Under the pieces are notes generated by a model. The model was not told the origin of the DNA. It worked only from the letters and a program-made list of their open reading frames with translations, and made no database searches. A program made the position numbers and the translations under genes. Positions 1 to 6,853 of a stretch of 9,586 nucleotides of DNA are shown here, piece by piece (the first letter of the stretch is position 1; every line of letters begins with the position of its first letter). This DNA is from Clostridia bacterium (lineage in GTDB: Bacteria; Bacillota_A; Clostridia; Christensenellales; CAG-138): positions 1 through 9,586 of the forward strand of contig JAFZJT010000196.1 of assembly GCA_017553815.1 (NCBI GenBank). The letters run 5' to 3'.

Positions 1-123
1 GAATATTTCGGCACGCTCATCGGTGTTTTAACGAAAAATATCGGGCTTTGGCTGCCCGTGGGATCGTGCTTTGGCATGATGTTTGGACTCATCGTAGGCT
101 TGCTGCTTAAAGGCGAACGATAG
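1..123 (+). CDS. C-terminal end of a small integral membrane protein (partial)
   Basis: Frame 1 is open from the left edge to a TAG at 121-123 and gives about 40 residues. They are strongly hydrophobic and glycine-rich, with a segment of the type GLWLPVGSCFGMMFGLIVG, and end in a short basic tail (LLLKGER). This is what the last transmembrane helix of a small membrane protein looks like, with the positive tail probably cytoplasmic. The start lies outside the window, so length and family cannot be judged. The NUDIX gene follows after 11 nt, and the Shine-Dalgarno sequence of that gene overlaps this stop codon, so the two genes are probably co-transcribed. No specific function can be assigned. 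Coding status is supported by the open frame, the hydrophobic composition and the tight junction. Confidence 0.6.
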   Translation, partial: EYFGTLIGVLTKNIGLWLPVGSCFGMMFGLIVGLLLKGER

Positions 124-134
124 GAGAACCGGTG

Positions 135-638
135 ATGGCAGAATCGATAGAGCTTTGGGACGCCTACGATAAGGATATGAACAGGATCGAGGGCGTTAAG
201 CTCGTTCGCGGCGAACCGATCCCCGATGGGATGTATCACCTCGTTTGCGATATTGCGGTGCGGCATTCGGACGGGAGCTGGCTTCTGATGCGAAGGCATC
301 CCGTAAAACCCTTCGGCGACAGATGGGAGCTTTCCGCGGGAGGCTCGGCGCTTTCGGGAGAGCCCGCGCTTGAAGCGGCAAAAAGGGAGCTTTTCGAGGA
401 AACGGGCATTGAAAACGCCACTTTTTCGGAGCTCGGCAGGATCATCCATCACAGCGGGCATTCGATCTACGTTGAGTTCCTTGCCGAGACCGATTGCGAT
501 AAGCGATCAATTACCGTTCAGGACGGTGAAACGGTCGGCTTCAAATGGGTGAGCACCGAAGAACTTGTTTCCCTGCCGAAAAAAGAGCTTGCGATGTGGC
601 GAATACAGCCCATGATCGATGAATTAAGGGAATATTAA
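135..638 (+). CDS. NUDIX hydrolase (Idi/MutT-like pyrophosphohydrolase)
   Basis: A cytoplasmic NUDIX-fold enzyme of about 167 residues. Such enzymes hydrolyse a nucleoside diphosphate linked to another moiety using Mg2+. The NUDIX box is complete: a glycine, five residues, Glu, seven residues, then REL.EETGI, at about residues 70-93, with the metal-binding Glu residues of the REXXEE core all present. The N-terminal part (ELWDAYD, then VRGEPIPDGMYHLV) resembles the NUDIX subgroup related to isopentenyl-diphosphate isomerase, which is often annotated only as NUDIX hydrolase. The true substrate cannot be read from the sequence. I chose ATG 135 because AGGAG at 122-126 sits 8 nt upstream. The GTG at 132 is in frame and would add one residue. 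The gene follows the membrane protein after 11 nt and precedes the topoisomerase gene by 46 nt. Confidence 0.9.
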   Translation: MAESIELWDAYDKDMNRIEGVKLVRGEPIPDGMYHLVCDIAVRHSDGSWLLMRRHPVKPFGDRWELSAGGSALSGEPALEAAKRELFEETGIENATFSELGRIIHHSGHSIYVEFLAETDCDKRSITVQDGETVGFKWVSTEELVSLPKKELAMWRIQPMIDELREY

Positions 639-650
639 TACTTAAAAGCT

Positions 651-659
651 TGGTATAAA
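651..659 (+). promoter_or_regulatory. Possible extended -10 promoter before the topoisomerase gene
   Basis: TGGTATAAA matches an extended -10 element (TG, one base, then a TATAAT-like hexamer at 654-659). No convincing -35 hexamer is seen 16-18 nt upstream. It lies in the 46-nt gap after the NUDIX stop, so the topoisomerase could be transcribed independently as well as by readthrough. Confidence 0.35.
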
Positions 660-684
660 GAGTAATTGAAGAAGGAAACCAAAT

Positions 685-3117
685 ATGGCAAAGAAAAATC
701 AAATTCAGGAGCCGCGCGAGCCGAAGCTCCCCATCATAATAAGGAGCATGGACGACGTTATGCATCAATCCATGATGCCCTACGCCGAGCACGTCATTTT
801 GGAGCGCGCTCTGCCGCGCGTTGAGGACGGCTTGAAGCCCGTTCAAAGGCGCATCCTCTACACTATGATGGAGCTTGGGCTTTCGCCCGATAAGCCGCAT
901 AGGAAATCCGCGCGCATCGTGGGCGACTGCCTCGGTAAATACCATCCGCACGGCGACAGCTCGGTCTACGACGCGATGGTACGCATGGCGCAGGATTTCA
1001 ATATGCGCGTTCCGATGGTGGACGGGCACGGCAATTTCGGCAGCATGGACGGCGACTCCGCCGCCGCGATGCGCTATACCGAGGCAAGGATGACGCCCGC
1101 CGCGATGCAGATGCTTCGCGATATCGAGCGTGACACCGTTAAATTCAGCCTGAATTTCGACGACACCTTGAAGGAGCCCGACCTGCTTCCGGGCAGGCTC
1201 CCGAACCTTCTTATAAACGGCTCAAACGGCATCGCCGTGGGTCTTACCACCTCCATACCGCCGCATAACCCGACCGAGGCGATAGACGCGGTCATAGCGA
1301 GGATAAACGACCCCGAGATAGGTCTCGACGAGCTTCTAAAGATAATGCCCTGCCCGGATTTCCCGACGGGCGGCTATCTTATCGAGTCCGACGAGATACG
1401 CACCGCCTACGAAACGGGGCGCGGCAAGCTCACCAACCGCGCGAAAACGCATTTCGAGCCGCTCAAAAACGGCAAAACGAATATCGTCATAACCGAGTTT
1501 CCGTATCAGGTCAACAAGGCCTCCGCGCTTGAAAAGATACTCGCGCTCGTTCAGCAAAAGAGCAAATCCGCGTTCGCGGGCATCAGCGATATCCGCGATG
1601 AGTCCGACAGAACGGGCGTGCGCGCGGTAATCGAGGTCAAGAAGGATTTCGACCCGCAGAAGGTGCTGAATGCGCTGTTTAAATACTCCGACCTTCAGAA
1701 GACCGTCAGCGTGATTATGGTCGCAATAGCCGAGGGCAAGCCCAAGCTTTTGAGCCTGACCGAGCTTATCGACTACTATATCAAGCATCAGGACGAGGTC
1801 GTGACGCGCCGCTGTCAAAACGAGCTCGAGCAGGCGGAGCGCCGCAGCCATATCTTAGAGGGCTTGATGATCGCGCTTCTGAATATCGACGAGGTGATCG
1901 CGCTTATCAGGGCTTCAAAATCGCCCAAGGAGGCGAAGGTCGGCCTCATGGAGCGCTTCGAGCTGACCCAGCTTCAGGCCGAGGCGATACTCGATCTGCG
2001 CCTGCAGAGGCTGACCAATCTCGAACAGCTTGAGATAGAAAAAGAGTTTAACGACATTAAGAAACAGATAAAGCGCCTCAAGGATATCCTCGCATCGAAG
2101 AAGAAGCTCCACGCGCTTATCGTGGACGAGCTGACCGCAATAAGGGAGCAGTTCAAGTCCGAGCGTCGCACCCAGCTCATCGGCGACGACGGCGCGGAGG
2201 TCGAGCAGGAGGCAAAGGAAGCGATAAGTGAGCCTGCCACGGTGCTCCTTCTCTCCGATAATAGAATACGAAGGCTCCAGCCGAGGCTCGTTACGCCCGA
2301 GGTACTCGCCGCCGAGAAGCCGCTCGCGGTGTTCCCAAGCTCCACCGAAAGGAGCCTTAGGCTCTTTACGAGCCACGGCGCGCTGATAACCTTGAGCATG
2401 GGCGATATCCCCGAGACCAAGGCGGATAAGAAACCCACCAACCTCTCCGCGATAGTCGAGATGGAAGGGGATGAACGCATAGTCGGCGCGTTCGACGACG
2501 ACTTCACCCGCGGGCTTATGTTCTTCTACACCGCGCATGGAATGGTCAAAGCGACCGAGGCGCGCGAGTATGTAACGCGCACCAAGCGCATTGCCGCCGT
2601 TAATGTAAAAGAGGGCGACACGGTGCTCTCGGTCGAATACATACCCGAGCCCCTTGAGGAGGACAGCATCATCCTCGTAACGGAAAAGGCGATGAGCATC
2701 CGCTTCAGCGCGGACACCGTGCCCGTGATGGGCAGGGCCAGCGCGGGCGTGAAGGGCATCAAGCTCGACGCGGGCGATAAGGTGATCTTCGCAAGCCATA
2801 TCACCGATGAGGGCGAGCTTTTGACCGTGACCGACCGCGGCTACATGAAGCGCAGCTTCGTATTCGACCATGATATCCAAGGCAGGCACGGCAAGGGTCT
2901 TCAGTGCTTCGGCTTCAAAAAGAACGGCTCGAACGGCACGCGCATCGCCGCCGTAATGCACGTCACCGTGCCGATTGACCTTGCCGCCGTTCAAAAAAGC
3001 GGCGCGGAAACGCCGTTCAACACCGAGGAAATCAAGATAGACCAGAGAGCCGGAAAGGGCGAGCCCGTTGTTATGGCGCTTATGGACGACGTTGTCGTGG
3101 GGCTCATAAAGAAATGA
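685..3117 (+). CDS. gyrA/parC: Type IIA DNA topoisomerase subunit A (gyrase A / topoisomerase IV ParC-like)
   Basis: Breakage-reunion subunit of a type II topoisomerase; with a GyrB/ParE partner it passes one DNA duplex through another. It has 810 residues, full length for the family. The winged-helix domain includes KPVQRRIL (about 51-58) and the quinolone region [12 protein letters not shown] (85-96). The catalytic tyrosine is Tyr131 in AAMRYTEAR, preceded by Arg130. The tower and coiled-coil region runs to about 500, and the C-terminal beta-pinwheel from about 517 to 810. Ser92 and Asp96, equivalent to E. coli GyrA Ser83 and Asp87, are the sensitive-type residues. No QRRGGKG-type GyrA box is seen in the first pinwheel blade; a degenerate form, QGRHGKG, lies late at 732-738. 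This favours a ParC-like role, but the gyrase or topoisomerase IV assignment stays open because no gyrB/parE is in the window. Start: ATG with GAAGGA at 669-674. Confidence 0.93.
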   Translation: MAKKNQIQEPREPKLPIIIRSMDDVMHQSMMPYAEHVILERALPRVEDGLKPVQRRILYTMMELGLSPDKPHRKSARIVGDCLGKYHPHGDSSVYDAMVRMAQDFNMRVPMVDGHGNFGSMDGDSAAAMRYTEARMTPAAMQMLRDIERDTVKFSLNFDDTLKEPDLLPGRLPNLLINGSNGIAVGLTTSIPPHNPTEAIDAVIARINDPEIGLDELLKIMPCPDFPTGGYLIESDEIRTAYETGRGKLTNRAKTHFEPLKNGKTNIVITEFPYQVNKASALEKILALVQQKSKSAFAGISDIRDESDRTGVRAVIEVKKDFDPQKVLNALFKYSDLQKTVSVIMVAIAEGKPKLLSLTELIDYYIKHQDEVVTRRCQNELEQAERRSHILEGLMIALLNIDEVIALIRASKSPKEAKVGLMERFELTQLQAEAILDLRLQRLTNLEQLEIEKEFNDIKKQIKRLKDILASKKKLHALIVDELTAIREQFKSERRTQLIGDDGAEVEQEAKEAISEPATVLLLSDNRIRRLQPRLVTPEVLAAEKPLAVFPSSTERSLRLFTSHGALITLSMGDIPETKADKKPTNLSAIVEMEGDERIVGAFDDDFTRGLMFFYTAHGMVKATEAREYVTRTKRIAAVNVKEGDTVLSVEYIPEPLEEDSIILVTEKAMSIRFSADTVPVMGRASAGVKGIKLDAGDKVIFASHITDEGELLTVTDRGYMKRSFVFDHDIQGRHGKGLQCFGFKKNGSNGTRIAAVMHVTVPIDLAAVQKSGAETPFNTEEIKIDQRAGKGEPVVMALMDDVVVGLIKK

Positions 3118-3154
3118 GCATTACGAAATGGAACCGATAAAACGCTTTAACTTT

Positions 3155-3159
3155 GGAGG
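3155..3159 (+). promoter_or_regulatory. Shine-Dalgarno GGAGG that fixes the metallophosphoesterase start
   Basis: GGAGG lies 8 nt before ATG 3168. An in-frame TTG at 3153 would place this ribosome binding site inside the coding sequence, so the TTG start is rejected. Confidence 0.8.
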
Positions 3160-3167
3160 AAAGAACG

Positions 3168-4316
3168 ATGAAGCATTTCTTCACTCTCGGCTATATGCCG
3201 CAGTATCTGCCCTACGGAATCGTGATAGGGATCATCTGCGCCGCTTATGCCTTCTTCCGCACGAAGGGGCTGATCCACTCCTTCGGAAAGAACCCCAAAA
3301 GCGGGAAAAGCCTTGCGCTTCGCGGCGTTCTCGCGGCGCTGAATTTCCCGTTCTGCTTCAATATCTGGTCGTCCGCCTGCGCTGTCGCATTCTATATCAT
3401 GCTCAGCGGCGTTATAGCGGATCTGCTTGCGTTCATCGCGCATAAGCTCTTCAAAATGAAGGAGGGAAGCAAATTCTACCTTTGCGGGGGTCTGACGGTG
3501 GTGCTGTTCATCGCGTTCTTACTGCATGGGCTATACGGCATAAGCACCGTTAAGCGCACCGATTACAGCGTTTCCTCCCCTAACGTATCGAAAAACTACC
3601 GCATCGTTTTCATCAGCGACACGCATTACGGAACGGTGCAAAGCAAGTCCGTTCTCAAGGATCATATCGAGGAGATAAACGCGCTTTCGCCAGACGCTAT
3701 CGTGCTCGGCGGCGACATGGTGGACGAACGCACCTCCAAGGCCGATATGTATGAGGTTTTCGCGGAGCTTGGCAAGCTCAATGCCACATACGGCATATAC
3801 TTCGTTTACGGCAATCACGACAGGCAGGCCTTTTCGGGCGACCTCAAAAACGGCGAGCGCACCTTCACCGATATCGAGCTTGAAAACGCGATAACCGATA
3901 ACGGTATCGCCATCCTCAGCGAGAATTACGCGGTGATAGGCGGCGAAATTGTGCTCGTAGGCCGCGAGGATAACGGCTGGGACGGCGAGCACGGCAGGGC
4001 GAAGGCGGAGGATCTAATTGCGGGGATGCCCGAGCAAATGATGAAGGTCATGCTCGACCATCAGCCCGTTGAGGCGAAGGAAAACGCCGCGCTCGGCTTT
4101 GAGCTCCAGCTTTCGGGGCATACCCACGGCGGTCAGCTCTTCCCGTTCGGGATAATGCAGACCGCGATGGGCTGGAAAAATTACGGCGAGTTCAAGGTGG
4201 GCAGTATGACGCATATCACCTCCTCGGGGCTTTGCGGATGGGGGTGGCCTGTCCGAAACGAGTACCCGTGCGAGTACGTCGTTGTCACCGTTTCGCCCGC
4301 AGAACAGGAAGGATAA
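3168..4316 (+). CDS. Membrane-anchored metallophosphoesterase (YkuE/YaeI type)
   Basis: A calcineurin-like metallophosphoesterase of 382 residues. The first about 125 residues hold several hydrophobic stretches, likely four membrane helices (about 13-30, 52-70, 71-92 and 104-125). The catalytic domain then carries all the dinuclear metal motifs in order: SDTHYG (Asp151, His153), GGDMVD (Asp183), GNHD (Asn216, His217), a single His298 in LDHQP, and SGHTHGGQ (His318, His320). Proteins of this layout (YkuE in Bacillus, YaeI/LpxG in Gram-negatives) act at the membrane on phosphodiester or pyrophosphate bonds, some on lipid-linked substrates. The substrate here is unknown. The gene follows the topoisomerase by 50 nt without an obvious promoter, so readthrough is likely. 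An intrinsic terminator follows 26 nt after its stop. The family call is firm; the substrate is open. Confidence 0.9.
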   Translation: MKHFFTLGYMPQYLPYGIVIGIICAAYAFFRTKGLIHSFGKNPKSGKSLALRGVLAALNFPFCFNIWSSACAVAFYIMLSGVIADLLAFIAHKLFKMKEGSKFYLCGGLTVVLFIAFLLHGLYGISTVKRTDYSVSSPNVSKNYRIVFISDTHYGTVQSKSVLKDHIEEINALSPDAIVLGGDMVDERTSKADMYEVFAELGKLNATYGIYFVYGNHDRQAFSGDLKNGERTFTDIELENAITDNGIAILSENYAVIGGEIVLVGREDNGWDGEHGRAKAEDLIAGMPEQMMKVMLDHQPVEAKENAALGFELQLSGHTHGGQLFPFGIMQTAMGWKNYGEFKVGSMTHITSSGLCGWGWPVRNEYPCEYVVVTVSPAEQEG

Positions 4317-4342
4317 ATCGCCCTTTATTAACTTTTTGTGAC

Positions 4343-4372
4343 AAAGCCCGTTTTGCTTGCAATTCGGGCTTT
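4343..4372 (+). terminator. Intrinsic terminator after the metallophosphoesterase gene
   Basis: An 8-bp perfect stem, AAAGCCCG (4343-4350) with CGGGCTTT (4365-4372), encloses a 14-nt loop. The T run inside and just after the 3' arm (TTTTG) is short. It lies 26 nt past the metallophosphoesterase stop. The hairpin overlaps the promoter of the next gene: the -35 candidates lie in its loop and the -10 starts 2 nt after it. Confidence 0.65.
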
Positions 4373-4385
4373 TGTATACTACAAT
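4353..4385 (+). promoter_or_regulatory. Sigma-A-type promoter for lipoprotein genes A and B
   Basis: Two overlapping readings are possible: TTGCTT (4353-4358), 16 nt, TATACT (4375-4380); or TTGCAA (4357-4362), 17 nt, TACAAT (4380-4385). Either gives a transcript starting near 4387-4392, about 30 nt before the chosen start codon. The -35 element lies inside the loop of the terminator hairpin. Confidence 0.6.
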
Positions 4386-4421
4386 AATGGTGTAAAAACC
4401 GAAGGTGAGGGCGATTGCTTA

Positions 4422-5600
4422 ATGAGAAAAAACACAATAAAAAATTGCATACGGGGCTTCTGCTTCCTGCTTGCTTCTCTGCTCCTCGGTGCGCTCAGCT
4501 CCTGCGCGAAGGATACGGAAACGGCTCCGAGAGAGACCTACGGACCCGTTACCGACCCGATCACGGGCGAACGCGTGCGGGTCACGCCCAAGCCCCGTCC
4601 AACTGCGCCGCCCGATATTTCATCGCAGGGGCTTGAGTTCCCGTCCTCCGGCGTCAAGCTCGGCAATCAAACGGGCGGACGCATCTTCCCCGAGCCCGCA
4701 GAGTATTTGGTGCTCTGTGGCAGCGGCGGAGTGCATTACGTTTACTCGAGCATGGGCGAGCTGTGCGGAGTTTTCCAAAGTGACGGCGATCTAACGGGCT
4801 TCTACGGCGAATACGGGGTCTGCGGCGATTTCAGCCTTAAACTGATGGATTATTTTCCGCTCGCCGAATACGTTAAACGCTGCGCGGATATCTTCGTCGG
4901 CTTCGCAGGCGATAACGACGAAATGGCGGTCAGCATAACCGATTGGCGCTGTGAAAAAACGGTGTTCATCGAGGGCGGCGGCATCGACGTCGGCAAATGG
5001 GGCGTGCTCATGCACGTTGAGGATAAGTATATCGCGGAGTATGGCTCTGAGGATGAAGAGGTTGAAAGAAACCTCACCCTCATCGATTCGGACGGCTCCG
5101 TGATAGGCGGGTTCGATGAAACGCCGTTTGGAAGGATAGAAGGCGTTTTAGGCGGAAAGTATCTGGTTTGCTATGACCCCGAGAAGCCCGTTTTCGACAG
5201 CGAGGATTGGCTTCTCTACGACCTTTATGATATCTCGGGAAATCTCATCGAGGAAAAGGTGCAGGTGCGCTGGTACAACGATTTTTCATACACCATGTTC
5301 GGAGATTACTATTTGAAGGACGGCAAATGGCATGATTGCGATGGCAATAAATACGACGTTTTCCCGCAGAATGCGGTGATGAGCAAGATGTACCGGAGCG
5401 TTGAACGCATAGAGCTCGAGGGCTTGAGTATCCGTATTGGCGGATGGAGCGCGTCGAGCTTCGGCTTTGGCGGTATGTATAACAAGGGCATATACGCGGG
5501 CGTTGTGGATGCGTCGGGCAACTGGCTTTTCAAGATATACAGCCCCAATCTCGATTCCGACTCGAAGCCGCAGAGCAGATCGCTGTTCTCTTTTAACTGA
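4422..5600 (+). CDS. Predicted lipoprotein A of a three-member paralogous family, function unknown
   Basis: I do not recognise a named family. The 392-residue product starts with a lipoprotein signal peptide: a basic N-terminus, a hydrophobic core and the lipobox LSSC with Cys28 as the lipidation site. It is therefore expected on the outer face of the cytoplasmic membrane. A short Pro/Thr linker (about 52-66) follows. The globular part shares ordered signatures with B and C: GN.TGG.IF.EPAEY (81-95), GFYGE (126-130), FGRIEGVLGGKY (236-247), GNWLF (366-370) and SDS (379-381). A repeating pattern of KY, a hydrophobic strand, then D..G and a second strand suggests propeller-like blades. ATG 4422 is chosen because the signal peptide begins there; upstream in-frame codons read through the promoter. 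The ribosome site GGTGAGG (4404-4410) lies 11 nt away, a little far. It forms one unit with B. Confidence 0.85.
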   Translation: MRKNTIKNCIRGFCFLLASLLLGALSSCAKDTETAPRETYGPVTDPITGERVRVTPKPRPTAPPDISSQGLEFPSSGVKLGNQTGGRIFPEPAEYLVLCGSGGVHYVYSSMGELCGVFQSDGDLTGFYGEYGVCGDFSLKLMDYFPLAEYVKRCADIFVGFAGDNDEMAVSITDWRCEKTVFIEGGGIDVGKWGVLMHVEDKYIAEYGSEDEEVERNLTLIDSDGSVIGGFDETPFGRIEGVLGGKYLVCYDPEKPVFDSEDWLLYDLYDISGNLIEEKVQVRWYNDFSYTMFGDYYLKDGKWHDCDGNKYDVFPQNAVMSKMYRSVERIELEGLSIRIGGWSASSFGFGGMYNKGIYAGVVDASGNWLFKIYSPNLDSDSKPQSRSLFSFN

Positions 5601-5607
5601 TGCTTAC

Positions 5608-5612
5608 GGAGG
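5608..5612 (+). promoter_or_regulatory. Shine-Dalgarno GGAGG deciding the start of lipoprotein B
   Basis: GGAGG sits only 1 nt before ATG 5614 and 4 nt before ATG 5617. The spacing favours 5617, though both are short. A five-codon frame, ATG 5600 to TGA 5617, links the end of A (TGATG at 5598-5602) with the start of B and would allow translational coupling; it may be chance. Confidence 0.6.
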
Positions 5613-5616
5613 CATG

Positions 5617-6732
5617 ATGAAGCGTTTATCGGTTATTGCGGTCCTATTGGCGCTGCTTGCGGCGCTGATTTGTTGCACCAAAAACTCGGAAACACCCAAC
5701 GACGCGTGCGCCGAAAGCCCCGAGCAAACTTCGTTCCTCATCCTGCCCGCAAACGGCAGGCTCGGCAATCTTACGGGCGGAGAAATATTTGAAGAGCCCG
5801 CGAAGTATCTCGTTTTAAAGGGCGAGGGCGATCTTTTCTATGCCTACGATAGATACGGCGAGCTTCTAACGGTCTTCAAGGGCTACGGCTATTACTCGGG
5901 CTTCTACGGCGAAAACGGAATAGTCGGCAATTTTTCGCTAAGACTCATGCGTCAGTTGGACGACTACCGAATCTTCGGCCCGCTCATGCTCAAGCTCGTG
6001 GACGGCGAGCTCATCGAGTTTTTCGACTGCTATACGGGCAAAACCGTTCGGGTGAAGCAGCAGGGGCTGAGTATCGGCGAGATGGGCGGCGTGCTGCCCG
6101 TTGACGGCAAATATCTTCTTGTTGAAGCGGAGTACAGCTACGACGTTGAACTCCATCGCTATCGCTCCGGCTACGGGCGCTGCGTTTGGCTTGATGAGAA
6201 CGGCAATATAACGGGCGAATTCGACCCCGCGCCGTTCGGGCAGATCAAAGGCATTTTAGGCGGGAAATACATTTTGGGTATCGATCCGATCTACATTGGA
6301 AGAGATGAAGGTGCGTTCAAAACAGCGGTGTTTTCGCCCTCGGGGGAGCTGCTTTATGAGAATATCGATCCTGCCGCCGCGACGATGTTCATGCAGGATA
6401 CAAGAGTCTACGAATGCGCGCTGTTTCTTTCGGACTATGTTTACGACGAGCAGGGCAATCTGATCAACGCTTCGCTCGAGCGTGAAGCCGATCCGAATGC
6501 GGACGCATACGACACCGAGTACAGCAGGCTCTACAACAGCATTGAACTGGAGGATCGGATCGTTATCGGCGACAACAGCACGGACCCGTACCTTGACCTG
6601 CTCGGGCTTGAAGCTTCGGCAGAGCCCATCCGCATCTACGTCGGCGTTAAGGACGGGGCGGGGAACTGGCTTTTCAAGGTGTTCAATCCCGCGCTCGCGA
6701 GCGATTCAAGGCGCAGCTCGATATGGGGCTGA
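5617..6732 (+). CDS. Predicted lipoprotein B, paralogue of A and C, function unknown
   Basis: A product of 371 residues, not assignable to a named family. The N-terminus (MKRLSVIAVLLALLAALICC) is a clear export signal, but the lipobox is unusual: Cys20 has Leu, Ile and Cys at -3 to -1, where -1 is normally Gly, Ala or Ser. Lipidation is therefore probable, not certain. Unlike A and C, it has no Pro-rich linker. Family signatures are GRLGNLTGG.IF.EPAKY (47-64), GFYGE (95-99), FGQIKGILGGKY (207-218), GNWLF (349-353) and SDS (362-364). Repeated units start at about 63, 165, 217, 270 and 339, each a KY-like strand followed by D..G and a further strand, as in beta-propeller blades. It starts 16 nt after A's stop and so is co-transcribed with A. 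No good terminator follows it; the next gene has its own promoter. Confidence 0.85.
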   Translation: MKRLSVIAVLLALLAALICCTKNSETPNDACAESPEQTSFLILPANGRLGNLTGGEIFEEPAKYLVLKGEGDLFYAYDRYGELLTVFKGYGYYSGFYGENGIVGNFSLRLMRQLDDYRIFGPLMLKLVDGELIEFFDCYTGKTVRVKQQGLSIGEMGGVLPVDGKYLLVEAEYSYDVELHRYRSGYGRCVWLDENGNITGEFDPAPFGQIKGILGGKYILGIDPIYIGRDEGAFKTAVFSPSGELLYENIDPAAATMFMQDTRVYECALFLSDYVYDEQGNLINASLEREADPNADAYDTEYSRLYNSIELEDRIVIGDNSTDPYLDLLGLEASAEPIRIYVGVKDGAGNWLFKVFNPALASDSRRSSIWG

Positions 6733-6771
6733 AGCAAAAAATGAACAAATTATGAAATTTGATAAAACTAC

Positions 6772-6800
6772 TTGAATATATAAATCCAATACATTATAAT
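6772..6800 (+). promoter_or_regulatory. Strong sigma-A promoter of the PstS-like gene
   Basis: TTGAAT (6772-6777) and a perfect TATAAT (6795-6800) are separated by 17 nt, the best promoter in the window. Transcription should start near 6806-6808, exactly at the base of the hairpin described next. A weak AT-only inverted repeat, CAAATT/AATTTG (6746-6761), lies just upstream and could be an operator, but it is short. Confidence 0.8.
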
Positions 6801-6807
6801 ACGCGTT

Positions 6808-6834
6808 GCAAACGGAGGAATAGATGCTGTTTGC
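6808..6834 (+). promoter_or_regulatory. 5'-end mRNA hairpin enclosing a ribosome site and start codon
   Basis: GCAAACGG (6808-6815) can pair with CTGTTTGC (6827-6834) over 8 bp including one G-U pair, with two more possible G-U pairs at the base. The 11-nt loop (6816-6826) contains the end of the GGAGG ribosome site (6814-6818) and the ATG of the short upstream ORF. Because the predicted transcript begins here, the hairpin would sit at the very 5' end. It could protect the mRNA or gate translation. This is seen by eye only; no folding energy was computed. Confidence 0.5.
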
Positions 6835-6853
6835 GGAAAGGAAAGAAAAATGA
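6824..6853 (+). CDS. Nine-codon upstream ORF coupled to the PstS-like gene
   Basis: ATG 6824 opens a nine-residue frame (MLFAERKEK) ending at TGA 6851-6853. The best ribosome site of this leader, GGAGG at 6814-6818, serves this start with a 5-nt spacing. It is 31 nt from the main start and so too far to serve it. The stop overlaps the main start as ATGA (6850-6853), the classic arrangement for translational coupling. The peptide has no run of one amino acid that would suggest attenuation, so any role would more likely lie in the act of translation than in the peptide. It could also be chance. Confidence 0.35.
   Translation: MLFAERKEK

Noticed and set aside
1336..1851. Open frame of 171 codons on the - strand within the topoisomerase gene
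   Set aside because: Antisense shadow of the conserved coding frame; composition is biased and no motif is seen.
1915..2994. Long open frame of 359 codons on the - strand opposite the topoisomerase gene
   Set aside because: It lies entirely inside a conserved, certain gene. Open antisense frames are common opposite genes with strong codon bias, and it has no recognisable domain or ribosome site.
3153..3167. TTG start of the metallophosphoesterase adding five residues
   Set aside because: The GGAGG ribosome site would lie inside the coding sequence; ATG 3168 has ideal spacing.
3128..3445. Open frame on the + strand starting at ATG 3128 and overlapping the metallophosphoesterase start
   Set aside because: The overlapping frame encodes the hydrophobic N-terminus of a gene with a perfect ribosome site; this frame gives an Arg- and Cys-rich product without features.
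4316..4416. Distant inverted repeat AATCGCCC (4316-4323) and GGGCGATT (4409-4416) flanking the promoter of gene A
   Set aside because: Only 8 bp and 85 nt apart, with a terminator and promoter between; could well be chance.
4338..4421. Upstream extension of lipoprotein A by 28 codons
   Set aside because: It runs through the terminator and promoter, and the signal peptide begins at ATG 4422.
5437..5613. Upstream extension of lipoprotein B overlapping the end of A
   Set aside because: It is a different frame over conserved A sequence; the export signal begins at 5614 or 5617.
6714..6731. Hairpin CAGCTC/GGGCTG around the stop of lipoprotein B as a terminator
   Set aside because: Six pairs with a G-U, inside the coding end, and followed by A-rich sequence, not a T run.
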